From the NCBI GenBank assembly GCA_024277555.1, contig JAJRUY010000027.1:1-6115 (forward strand): a DNA stretch of 6,115 nucleotides, written 5' to 3'. This document shows positions 1 through 6,008 of the stretch, in pieces. A program made the position numbers and the translations under genes. Position 1 is the first letter of the stretch. Each line of letters begins with the position of its first letter. Origin of the DNA: Gammaproteobacteria bacterium (GTDB lineage Bacteria; Pseudomonadota; Gammaproteobacteria; Chromatiales; Chromatiaceae). The notes beneath the pieces are model-generated. The model was not told where the DNA came from and ran no database searches. It saw only the letters and a list, made by a program, of their open reading frames with translations.

Positions 1-47
1 AATGCTGCTCAGAATTAAAGTCAGACCGGAATGGCACTTAATCTCAA

Positions 48-158
48 GGGTGCCTCGAATAATTGTCATACCGGTGGAAGCCGGAATTCATAATTTGCTG
101 ATTTATATGGACCCCGGCTTTCGCCTGGGTGACGAAAAACGAATTATTCGAGGTTCCC
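48..158. repeat. Palindromic MITE/REP-like repeat, copy 1
   Basis: This ~111-bp element matches the copy at 5898-6008 in the same orientation, with 10 mismatches over 108 aligned bases (51-158 against 5901-6008). Its ends are inverted repeats: CCTCGAATAATT at 53-64 pairs perfectly with 142-153, and GGG at 48-50 pairs with CCC at 156-158. Inside are two short hairpins, 68-87 (one mismatch and one G-T pair) and 111-130 (one mismatch), which also face each other as a larger imperfect palindrome. Frame +2 translates to a VIPxEAGIH-type peptide, a well-known false ORF from such intergenic repeats. It carries no transposase, so if mobile it would need help in trans. No flanking target duplication is visible. 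I cannot name the family. Confidence 0.85.
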
Positions 159-214
159 GTAAGTTTATCTGCTTGATATTTTGCTGCACACCCCCCGATG
201 CAGGCGGAGAGTTT

Positions 215-247
215 GCCTGGCAACATCTGTCCATTTCCCTGCCAGGC
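215..247. repeat. Perfect 8-bp inverted repeat, 17-base spacer
   Basis: GCCTGGCA at 215-222 is exactly complementary to TGCCAGGC at 240-247. Neither side is followed by a T run, so it does not look like an intrinsic terminator. It lies directly downstream of a possible leftward promoter (TATAAT at 256-261), so it could be an operator or a hairpin in the leader of a leftward transcript. An 8-bp match with a 17-base spacer can also arise by chance. Confidence 0.4.
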
Positions 248-255
248 GTAGCTGT

Positions 256-284
256 ATTATAGTTGTCCAGGAATTTCCGGATAA
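256..284 (-). promoter_or_regulatory. Possible leftward sigma70 promoter
   Basis: On the minus strand a perfect -10 box TATAAT (256-261) lies 17 bases after TTATCC (279-284), a poor -35 match (3 of 6). Transcription would begin near 249 and run left through the inverted repeat and repeat copy 1, out of the window, where its gene would lie. The plus strand of the same bases reads TATTAT (255-260) and could instead serve the small rightward gene at 308. Both readings are weak inference. Confidence 0.25.
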
Positions 285-307
285 CTGGGATCAGTTTGAC
301 AGTCGCC

Positions 308-574
308 ATGCATATACAACTTACAAAACTTATCGGGCAGCGCTTTCTGTTTCGCGGCAAGGTCTGGATTATTGTCGAAATACTGCGCGAGGAAGATGCG
401 CTGGTAATCGTTCCAGAGCAGGCCGCCCCGAATCAGCGCATCCAGGCGGATCAGTATGGCAACGCCATGCGTCTCAGCGATCATTGCAAAACCCTGCCTT
501 TGAGCAACAAGGACAACGCCGATGAGTATTCCGAAGAGGTAATGGAGTTATTGTCGGGATGCATCCACGAGTAA
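308..574 (+). CDS. Small protein of unknown function, convergent with kdsB
   Basis: I do not recognise this 88-residue protein. It looks like a real soluble protein: codon choice resembles the neighbours, and the N-terminal half alternates hydrophobic and charged residues (LIGQRFLFRGKVWIIVEILR), as in a small beta-rich domain, followed by a short acidic tail. There is no signal peptide or membrane segment. The ATG at 308 is the only good ATG but lacks a Shine-Dalgarno. A TTG at 296, preceded by GGGA at 287-290, is a reasonable alternative that adds four residues, and a TTG at 263 would add fifteen. Its last 27 bases overlap the end of kdsB on the other strand, leaving no room for a terminator between them. 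It is the only plus-strand gene I accept here. Confidence 0.6.
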   Translation: MHIQLTKLIGQRFLFRGKVWIIVEILREEDALVIVPEQAAPNQRIQADQYGNAMRLSDHCKTLPLSNKDNADEYSEEVMELLSGCIHE

Positions 575-1315
575 GGCTTCTACCCGCTGCAGGTCTTCTT
601 CCGTATCCACTCCAGCCGGCGGGATTTCCGCTGCCAGGGATACATGAATACGTTTGCCGTGCCACAGGGTACGCAGCTGCTCCAGTGATTCACAGGCTTC
701 TATGGGAGCCTCGGGCCAGCTGACGTATTCCTTGATGAAAGCAGCCCGGTAGGCATACAGGCCGATATGCCGCAGATAGCCACGGGACAGTTCCGTACTC
801 ACCTCTTGTCCCCAGGCAATTTCCCCGCGTTTCCAGGGGATGGGCGCACGGCTGAAGTACAGGGCATAGCCCTTTCTGTCCAGCACCACTTTGACGGTAT
901 TGGTATCAAACAGCTGCTGTGGGTGCTCCAGATGTGCAGCCAGAGTGGCGGTATCTGCATACTGGTGGTGCTCCAGATCCTGGGCCACCTGGTTCAGCAG
1001 GGACACCGGCACCAGGGGTTCATCTCCCTGAAGGTTGACGATGATCTCATCATCGCCCCAGTTCATGACATCGATCACCTCGGCAATGCGCATGGTTCCG
1101 CTGCTGTGGCGTACATCGGTCATGCAGACCCGTGCGCTGAAGCTGTCGGCAACTTTGGCGATACGCTCGTCATCGGTAGCAATGATCACTTCCAGCGCCT
1201 GGCTGCGGCAGGCATTTTCATATACATGCTGCAACATGGGCTTGCCGGCCAGAGGCAGCAACAGCTTGCCGGGAAGCCGGGTGGAAGCGTAGCGCGCCGG
1301 GATTACGATGCGCAT
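548..1315 (-). CDS. kdsB: 3-deoxy-manno-octulosonate cytidylyltransferase (CMP-Kdo synthetase)
   Basis: This cytoplasmic enzyme activates Kdo with CTP to give CMP-Kdo and pyrophosphate, the donor for the lipopolysaccharide inner core. The 255-residue product matches the usual ~250. Visible motifs are the N-terminal nucleotide-binding loop PARYASTRLPGK (residues 6-17), the metal-binding QGDEP (96-100), ALYFSRAPIPW (151-161), LRHIGLYAYR (181-190), LEQLRTLWHG (211-220) and the C-terminal GVDTEEDL (235-242). The start ATG at 1313-1315 overlaps the ycaR stop as TGATG, so it is probably translated by coupling. The open frame continues upstream to 1465, but that part only shadows ycaR. One oddity is SGTMR at 72-76, where relatives have SGTER or SGTDR, so residue 75 is Met instead of an acidic residue. 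Stop is TAA. Confidence 0.96.
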   Translation of the reverse strand: MRIVIPARYASTRLPGKLLLPLAGKPMLQHVYENACRSQALEVIIATDDERIAKVADSFSARVCMTDVRHSSGTMRIAEVIDVMNWGDDEIIVNLQGDEPLVPVSLLNQVAQDLEHHQYADTATLAAHLEHPQQLFDTNTVKVVLDRKGYALYFSRAPIPWKRGEIAWGQEVSTELSRGYLRHIGLYAYRAAFIKEYVSWPEAPIEACESLEQLRTLWHGKRIHVSLAAEIPPAGVDTEEDLQRVEALLVDASRQ

Positions 1316-1494
1316 CAGACTTCTTCGTCTGCCGCCAGTTCGCGGGCTTCCTGCTCGAGCATGACGGGGATGCCATCGCGAATGGGAAATGCCAGGCGAT
1401 CTGCCTTGCAGATAAGCTCTTGTTCGGATTTCCTGTAAATCAGTTTGCCCTTGCAAATTGGACAAACAAGAATATCAAGCAGCTTCTTGTCCAT
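1315..1494 (-). CDS. ycaR: UPF0434/Trm112-family small zinc-ribbon protein, YcaR-like
   Basis: This 59-residue protein begins MDKKLLDILVCPICKGKL and includes ELICKADRLAFPIRDGIPVM, closely matching E. coli YcaR as I remember it and sitting in the same place between lpxK and kdsB. The CPIC pair (Cys11, Cys14) and Cys29 are the likely metal ligands. The fourth cysteine of classical Trm112 ribbons is absent, as in other YcaR proteins. Trm112 itself activates methyltransferases in eukaryotes and archaea; the role of the bacterial short form is not established, so no function is assigned. The ATG lies 20 bases inside the end of lpxK, with AGGG (1503-1506) eight bases upstream. The stop TGA shares one base with the kdsB ATG. 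Confidence 0.93.
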   Translation of the reverse strand: MDKKLLDILVCPICKGKLIYRKSEQELICKADRLAFPIRDGIPVMLEQEARELAADEEV

Positions 1495-2464
1495 GTTTCA
1501 AACCCTGTAGTAGTTGGTCAAATTGTTTAACGAAAGCCGTATCCGGCACCATTTCGATACGCACTAGCCAGTGCTTTCTGGTAGCAAAGCGTGCATACTT
1601 TACTGCATCTTTCTCGGTCATCAGCACCGGAAGATCGTCATCAAACTGCAGGTCTTTCTGCCGGTATACGCGATGATCACGAAAGGCGTGGGGAATCACC
1701 TTCAGGCCATAGTGCTGCAACATGGCAAAAAAGCGCTGTGGGTTTCCCGTCCCGGCCACCGCATGAACGGTCTGACCGGATGCCCGCGAAAGCGGCTGCG
1801 GTGTTTCAGACAAGTTCAGCAACGGCAGGACTTGCGGCTGCCGAACAGTCATGGTCGGCGTCCCATCCCGCCACGGGCCATTGCTGATCAGCAAATCCGC
1901 CCGGCGCAAACGACGGGGCAGTTCCCGCAGGGGGCCGGCTGGCAGCAGGAAACCGTTGCCGAATCCCCTTTCTCCATCAATGACAGCAATTTCCAGATCC
2001 CTGCCCATGGCATAGTGTTGCAGGCCATCATCAGACAACACAATATTGCAGCGGGTATATTCGAGCAGTTCCTGCACTGCCTGGGAGCGTTTGGGTGCCA
2101 CACATACAGGGCAGCCACTGAGCCGCGCCAGCAGCACCGCTTCATCACCCACCATCACCGGATCACTATCCGCCCTCACCTGCTGCGGCCAGTGGCTGGC
2201 TTTTCCGCCATAGCCCCGAGCCACAATCCCCGGCCGATAGCCCAGGGTCAGGAGATGCCTGGCCAGCCATATCACCAGAGGCGTTTTGCCGGTACCACCA
2301 ACGGTAATATTGCCCACCACAATAACCGGCGCGGAAAATCTGTGGGTTTTCTTCAGATGAAGAAAGAACAGCATACGGCGAAAGGCACCAAGCACCCAGA
2401 ACACCAGGGAAAACGGCAGCAACAAGTAACTTAGGGGGTTGTTGCCATACCAGATGCTTTTCAA
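1475..2464 (-). CDS. lpxK: Tetraacyldisaccharide 4'-kinase
   Basis: LpxK uses ATP to phosphorylate the 4' position of tetraacyldisaccharide-1-phosphate at the inner membrane, forming lipid IVA, the sixth step of lipid A synthesis. The 329-residue length matches E. coli (328). A hydrophobic N-terminal anchor helix (about 10-37) is followed by the P-loop GNITVGGTGKTP (51-62), ARGYGGK (82-88), the conserved DDGLQHY (145-151), GNGFLLPAGPLRE (169-181) and a late TEKDAVKYARF motif. The start is TTG at 2462-2464: the in-frame exbD stop is six bases upstream and the next Met is residue 31, inside the anchor, so TTG is the only start giving normal length. A weak GGGGAA (2474-2479) lies nine bases before it. 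The 3' end overlaps ycaR by 20 bases. No msbA flippase gene is present next to it. Confidence 0.96.
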   Translation of the reverse strand: MKSIWYGNNPLSYLLLPFSLVFWVLGAFRRMLFFLHLKKTHRFSAPVIVVGNITVGGTGKTPLVIWLARHLLTLGYRPGIVARGYGGKASHWPQQVRADSDPVMVGDEAVLLARLSGCPVCVAPKRSQAVQELLEYTRCNIVLSDDGLQHYAMGRDLEIAVIDGERGFGNGFLLPAGPLRELPRRLRRADLLISNGPWRDGTPTMTVRQPQVLPLLNLSETPQPLSRASGQTVHAVAGTGNPQRFFAMLQHYGLKVIPHAFRDHRVYRQKDLQFDDDLPVLMTEKDAVKYARFATRKHWLVRIEMVPDTAFVKQFDQLLQGLKHGQEAA

Positions 2465-2470
2465 TTCTGT

Positions 2471-2899
2471 CTATTCCCCGGCTTGAGAGGTTCTGGCCAG
2501 AAAGCTCAGACGGCTCAAACCCAGTTGCCCGGCGGCGTCCATCACCATCATTATGGCCTGGAAAGGAGCCTGCTTGTCGCTGGTAACCGTTACGGGGATG
2601 TCCGTGCGCTCTGCTGCCGCTTTTTTCAGGGCGCGTTTGAGGGTATCCACATCATGGGTTACCAGTTCCTGATCATTGAGGTAGAAGTTTCCCTTGGCAT
2701 CGATGGTGACGGCAATGGTTTCCACTTCCTCGCTTTCTTCCGTCTGGGCGCTGGCCTGGGGAAGATCCACCTTGAGTTGGGTTTGCTTGTCGAAGGTGGT
2801 GGACACCATGAAAAAAATCAGCAGCAGAAACACCACATCAATCAGCGGCGTCATGTCCACCAGAACATTTCTGCTGCGACGGGAAGGCCGGATGTTCAC
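2471..2899 (-). CDS. exbD: ExbD/TolR-family biopolymer transport protein
   Basis: This 142-residue protein has a short basic cytoplasmic N-terminus (RPSRRSRN), one transmembrane helix (about 12-33, containing TPLIDVVFLLLIFFMVSTTF) and a periplasmic domain ending in the ExbD-typical stretch about residues 100-135. Asp21 in the helix corresponds to the proton-path aspartate of E. coli ExbD (Asp25). With ExbB it should form an inner-membrane proton channel that transmits force to a periplasm-spanning partner such as TonB; no tonB is in the window, so the client is unknown. I chose GTG at 2897-2899, which shares its G with the exbB stop (TAGTG) and has GGGAG (2905-2909) five bases upstream. The open frame extends further upstream only as an out-of-frame shadow of exbB. 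Stop is TAG. Confidence 0.93.
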   Translation of the reverse strand: MNIRPSRRSRNVLVDMTPLIDVVFLLLIFFMVSTTFDKQTQLKVDLPQASAQTEESEEVETIAVTIDAKGNFYLNDQELVTHDVDTLKRALKKAAAERTDIPVTVTSDKQAPFQAIMMVMDAAGQLGLSRLSFLARTSQAGE

Positions 2900-3513
2900 T
2901 ATTTCTCCCGCTCTCCATGCAGCACTTCCACCATTTTGATGGCCTGTTGCTCCATGGCAATTGCCAGTTCGTCCACCCGCCCGGTAAGGTAACGGTGGGC
3001 GATGAGGCTGGGGATGGCGACAGACAAACCCGCTGCTGTGGTAATCAGCGCCTTGGATATGCCACCGGCCAATACCGCCGGGTTGCCCACGCCGCCTGCG
3101 CTGGTGATTGCCGCAAAAACCTCGATCATGCCAAAAACCGTGCCCAAAAGACCCAATAATGGCGCTATTGCAGCGACTGTACCCAGAGCATTCAGGTAGC
3201 GCTCCAGGCCATGCACCACCTGCCTGCCTTCTTCCTCGATGGCTTCTTTCATCACTTCCCGGGAATGATAGAGATTGGTCAGTCCGGTTGCCAGCATCCG
3301 CCCCAGGGGGGAGCTTTCCCGAATTGCCAGAATGCGCTGCCGATCCAGTTCCTTGCTCTTGTAAAGCTTCCAGATTTGCGGAAGCAGATGATCCGGCACC
3401 ACGCGCCTGCGCCGATAAGACCAGAGCCGCTCCAGGGTGATTGCCATGGCAATCACCGAGCAGGCAATGATAGGCCACATCAACAATCCACCTGCTTTAA
3501 TAAACTCAAACAC
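2899..3513 (-). CDS. exbB: MotA/TolQ/ExbB proton channel family protein
   Basis: This 204-residue protein shows the family layout: a membrane helix near the N-terminus (about 10-30), a basic cytoplasmic loop (SYRRRRVV, 32-39, then helical to about 105), then a long helix with APLLGLLGTVFGMIEVF (117-133) and a third with GISKALITTAAGLSVAIPSL (151-170). It would assemble as a pentamer around ExbD to form the proton channel. The start is GTG at 3511-3513 with an excellent AAGGAGG ten bases upstream; an in-frame TGA at 3520-3522 rules out a much longer protein, and no ATG is available. It follows comEC by 63 bases, with a weak TATGAT (3546-3551) but no matching -35, so a separate promoter is possible but unproven. 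ExbB and TolQ are hard to tell apart; pairing with ExbD and the cluster order favour ExbB. Confidence 0.93.
   Translation of the reverse strand: MFEFIKAGGLLMWPIIACSVIAMAITLERLWSYRRRRVVPDHLLPQIWKLYKSKELDRQRILAIRESSPLGRMLATGLTNLYHSREVMKEAIEEEGRQVVHGLERYLNALGTVAAIAPLLGLLGTVFGMIEVFAAITSAGGVGNPAVLAGGISKALITTAAGLSVAIPSLIAHRYLTGRVDELAIAMEQQAIKMVEVLHGEREK
2905..2909 (-). promoter_or_regulatory. Ribosome binding site of exbD
   Basis: GGGAG on the minus strand, inside the last codons of exbB and five bases before the GTG start that overlaps the exbB stop. It decides the start and fits coupled translation of the pair. Confidence 0.65.
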
Positions 3514-3523
3514 TGCCAGTCAT

Positions 3524-3530
3524 CCTCCTT
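3524..3530 (-). promoter_or_regulatory. Ribosome binding site of exbB
   Basis: The minus strand reads AAGGAGG here, nearly the full anti-16S match, ten bases before the GTG start. It is the strongest ribosome site in the cluster and supports the GTG choice. It also abuts an ATG (3521-3523) that opens a frame of only five codons. Confidence 0.75.
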
Positions 3531-3576
3531 ATTTCCCAGAGGTCAATCATACTAAAACATACATGAATCTTCCTGC

Positions 3577-5865
3577 CTAATTGTGCCAATAGCGTCTGGC
3601 ACTGGAATGCCAGGATATGGGACGGGCGACTTCATCTTCCCCCAGATCAAACTCAATTGCACCTTCTGTGGCAGTACTCAGGGCACTGGCACCAGTGGTG
3701 TGCCAGCGATCCACAACCTCCTCCCGGGGAAACCCCCAGCGGTTCCCTCTGCCCGTGGCGAATAGGACATAACGGGGCCAGACAGCATCTACAAATTCCT
3801 CACTGGAAGAGCTGGCGCTACCGTGGTGCGCCGCTACCACAATCCGGTTTTTCAACCTGTCCGGCGCGAACTTGAGCAGCCACTCTTCTCCCTTGCGCTC
3901 AATATCACCAGTAATCAATACGCTATCCCTGCCGACGCTCACTTTCAGTACACAGGATGCATCATTGCCCTCCAGATCGGCGCCAGCCGGGGGGTAGAGA
4001 ATTTCGAATCGCACCCCATCCCACCACCAGATTTCACCAGCCACACAACGGCGAACATCTGACCCCAGCCCTGGACTTGATGGCTCCCCCGACAAGGTTT
4101 CCTCTACCTGCAGGTTCTGCAGCAGATCCGGCACTCCACCGATATGGTCAATATCATTGTGGCTGAGAATCAGTTTGTCGATGTTGCGGATGCCCCGGCT
4201 TTCAAAATAGGGAAGCAATACAGCCGAGCCGGTGTTGAATCCTGAAGGAAAGCGTGGCCCTGCATCAAACACCAGCACATGGCGGGCAGTACGCACTACC
4301 ACCGAAAGCCCCTGCCCCACGTCCATGAGGGTAAAGCGGTAGTGGTTGGGAAGCGGTGCGGGAGTCCGCTTGGCATAGAGAACCAGGCACAACAATAATA
4401 TGGAAAAAAGAGACAGCTGCCACAATGGGTGCCAACTGCGCTTCATCATCAGCCACAAAGTCGGCGCTGCCGTCACACCAAGAAATACCAGCAGCTCTAC
4501 AGGCACCGCCTCCCAACGCAGCACTGGCGACCACAGCGCCACAGCATCCAGCAGCACCAGAACCCAATCCAGCAACCAGCCCGTAATCGACATCAGCAAC
4601 TGGCCAAGATCCAGATATACCAGCTGCAATACAACAGCAGCCATGGAAAGAGGAACGATCAACGTAGCAAATACAGGAATTGCCAGCAGGTTCACCAGCG
4701 GAGAAAATATGGATACTGGCAGCTGCTGCCAAACCAGAAGAGGCGCCAGGGCCAGGAAGATTCCCAACTGCAGCCAGAGCCATAAAAAACGCCCTGCGCC
4801 CCGGTGGGCAAGAAACAAGATGGCCGCAACTGCGCCAAAGGACAGCCAGAATCCCGCCGAGATTACCGAAAGCGGATCCCACAGCACCACCGCAAGCAAA
4901 GCCAGACCAAGAACACGGGCAGGATCTGCCGAACGGCGAAACAGGATTCCCAGCATGACAATGAGCAACATGATCAAGGCGCGCTGGGTGGGGATGGAAA
5001 AACCCGCCATGGCCGCATAGACCAAGGCAGCAAACATGGCAAAAGGAGCAGCCGCCACCCTTGCAGGCCAACGGCAGCACAGTTGCGGGAAACAGCGCCA
5101 TCCCCATTGCACAAGAAAATACACCAGCGTAGCAACCAGACCGATATGCAGGCCGGATATAGCAATCAAATGACTGGTACCTGTCGCTGCAAATACTGCT
5201 TTATCTTCACGGGACAGGGCGGAGCGATCTCCTACCAGCAATGCACTGAGCACCGCTCCGGAACGATGAGAAACGCCAGACAGGAAAATATCCTCGGCAA
5301 GCGTTTGCCGCAGACGATCCAAAGACCACCATTGCCTGCCAGCAGGAACTCCTTCGCCTTTTACATAGCCTGTATGTATCACCTGCCGGGCATACAGCCA
5401 TCCCACATAGTCAAACCCGCCAGGATTGCGATAGCCATGAGCCAGCTTCAGGCGCAGCGGCAATACCCACTTGTAACCTGCAACCAGCCTGGATGAATGT
5501 CCATACCAGGAAATGCGGAAACGCCAGTTGCCTGTAAGTTGCAGCTCTCCCTGCTGCAAATGGTTCGTCTGGAACCAAAACCGGGCACGCCGGGGATCGA
5601 TATCAGGGATGTCCTGAATGGTGCCGGATGCCAGAACCACACTCTCGAGCATTGCTTCCGGCACGGATGGGGGCTGGCTCGCCAGCGCGGAAATCTGCCC
5701 CCAGAAAAAACCTGCCGCTACGGCACAAGGCAATCCCGACCGGGGACAACTCCACCAGCACCATAACACGGGCAACAGCAACAACAACCAGCCGGAATCC
5801 GGCAACACTGGCAGCTGCTGAAATACAATGACACCAAGGGCAAATCCTGCCGCAATGAGTAACAC
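3577..5865 (-). CDS. comEC: DNA internalization-related competence protein ComEC/Rec2
   Basis: ComEC is the inner-membrane channel that passes single-stranded DNA into the cytoplasm during natural transformation. The 762-residue protein shows all three expected parts. Residues 1-60 are hydrophobic helices, followed by a soluble OB-like region (about 75-175, with GYRNPGGFDYVGWL, 144-157). The multi-helix Competence domain spans about 200-500, with GTSHLIAISGLHIG (229-242) and AGFSIPTQRA (287-296). A C-terminal metallo-beta-lactamase-like domain (about 508-745) carries MDVGQG (514-519), FDAG (533-536), SHNDIDHIGG (568-577), ITGD (651-654) and AAHHGS (678-683). Its putative metal-binding residues look intact. 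The start is GTG at 5863-5865 behind GGGAGG; an in-frame TAA at 5890-5892 limits extension. Palindromic repeat copy 2 ends only 32 bases upstream, so the leader crosses or starts near it. Stop is TAG. Whether the cell is competent cannot be told: pilus genes are not here. Confidence 0.96.
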   Translation of the reverse strand: MLLIAAGFALGVIVFQQLPVLPDSGWLLLLLPVLWCWWSCPRSGLPCAVAAGFFWGQISALASQPPSVPEAMLESVVLASGTIQDIPDIDPRRARFWFQTNHLQQGELQLTGNWRFRISWYGHSSRLVAGYKWVLPLRLKLAHGYRNPGGFDYVGWLYARQVIHTGYVKGEGVPAGRQWWSLDRLRQTLAEDIFLSGVSHRSGAVLSALLVGDRSALSREDKAVFAATGTSHLIAISGLHIGLVATLVYFLVQWGWRCFPQLCCRWPARVAAAPFAMFAALVYAAMAGFSIPTQRALIMLLIVMLGILFRRSADPARVLGLALLAVVLWDPLSVISAGFWLSFGAVAAILFLAHRGAGRFLWLWLQLGIFLALAPLLVWQQLPVSIFSPLVNLLAIPVFATLIVPLSMAAVVLQLVYLDLGQLLMSITGWLLDWVLVLLDAVALWSPVLRWEAVPVELLVFLGVTAAPTLWLMMKRSWHPLWQLSLFSILLLCLVLYAKRTPAPLPNHYRFTLMDVGQGLSVVVRTARHVLVFDAGPRFPSGFNTGSAVLLPYFESRGIRNIDKLILSHNDIDHIGGVPDLLQNLQVEETLSGEPSSPGLGSDVRRCVAGEIWWWDGVRFEILYPPAGADLEGNDASCVLKVSVGRDSVLITGDIERKGEEWLLKFAPDRLKNRIVVAAHHGSASSSSEEFVDAVWPRYVLFATGRGNRWGFPREEVVDRWHTTGASALSTATEGAIEFDLGEDEVARPISWHSSARRYWHN

Positions 5866-5869
5866 AATC

Positions 5870-5875
5870 CCTCCC
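5870..5875 (-). promoter_or_regulatory. Ribosome binding site of comEC
   Basis: GGGAGG on the minus strand, four bases before the GTG at 5863-5865. No ATG is available between the upstream in-frame stop and the conserved N-terminus, so this site supports the GTG start. Confidence 0.6.
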
Positions 5876-5897
5876 TGGGTTGTGGTGACTTACTTCT

Positions 5898-6008
5898 GGG
5901 CACCTCGAAAAATCGTCATTCCGGCGGAAGCCGGAATCCATAACTTGCTGATATATATGGACCCCGGCTTTCGCCGGGGTGACGAAAAACGAATTATTCG
6001 AGGTTCCC
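5898..6008. repeat. Palindromic MITE/REP-like repeat, copy 2
   Basis: This is the second copy of the element at 48-158, in the same orientation and about 91% identical. Its two inner hairpins are perfect: ATTCCGGC/GCCGGAAT (5918-5925, 5930-5937, loop GGAA) and ACCCCGGC/GCCGGGGT (5961-5968, 5973-5980, loop TTTC, or GAAA on the minus strand). The two hairpins also pair with each other as a larger palindrome. The outer ends GGGCACCTCGAA and TTCGAGGTTCCC are inverted with one mismatch. The element is flanked by TTCT on both sides (5894-5897 and 6009-6012), a possible 4-bp target duplication. It has no coding content; the VIPAEAGIH-type frame through it is a known false ORF. It lies in the leader or promoter region of comEC. 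Confidence 0.88.

Larger units (their letters stand above)
1..307. other. Gene-free region with repeat, inverted repeat and possible promoter
   Basis: I see no convincing protein gene here. Open frames that cross it owe most of their length to the palindromic repeat at 48-158 and have no believable protein character. The rest holds an 8-bp inverted repeat (215-222 with 240-247) and a perfect minus-strand TATAAT at 256-261. Bases 1-47 show nothing I can assign. The genes that follow kdsB in Pseudomonas-type clusters (ptpA, murB, from memory) are not here. Confidence 0.6.

Noticed and set aside
2..262. Plus-strand ORF with a VIPVEAGIH-type peptide
   Set aside because: The peptide comes from the palindromic repeat; the same false protein recurs at 5828-6052. 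This class of ORF is a familiar overprediction.
296..301. Perfect TTGACA (-35 box) on the plus strand
   Set aside because: No acceptable -10 box lies 16-18 bases downstream, and it would start transcription inside the small gene at 308.
767..1438. Plus-strand open frame (223 codons) opposite kdsB and ycaR
   Set aside because: It lies opposite clear kdsB and ycaR coding and has no family character.
1316..1465. 50-residue N-terminal extension of kdsB
   Set aside because: It is ycaR read out of frame. KdsB proteins begin at the MRIVIPARYA segment.
1571..2434. Long plus-strand open frame (287 codons) opposite lpxK
   Set aside because: It is antisense to a strongly conserved lpxK, is rich in Gln, His, Arg and Pro with no recognisable domain, and has no ribosome site. 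It is a shadow.
2900..3478. N-terminal extension of the exbD frame
   Set aside because: The extra part is exbB DNA read in another frame. ExbD homology starts at the GTG at 2899.
3506..3523. Five-codon leader frame overlapping the exbB start
   Set aside because: The Shine-Dalgarno directly abuts its ATG with no spacing, so it is unlikely to be translated.
4265..5107. Minus-strand open frame (280 codons) inside comEC
   Set aside because: It is a +1/-1 frame reading of comEC, rich in Gly, Cys and Ala, while the comEC frame carries all conserved motifs without a break.
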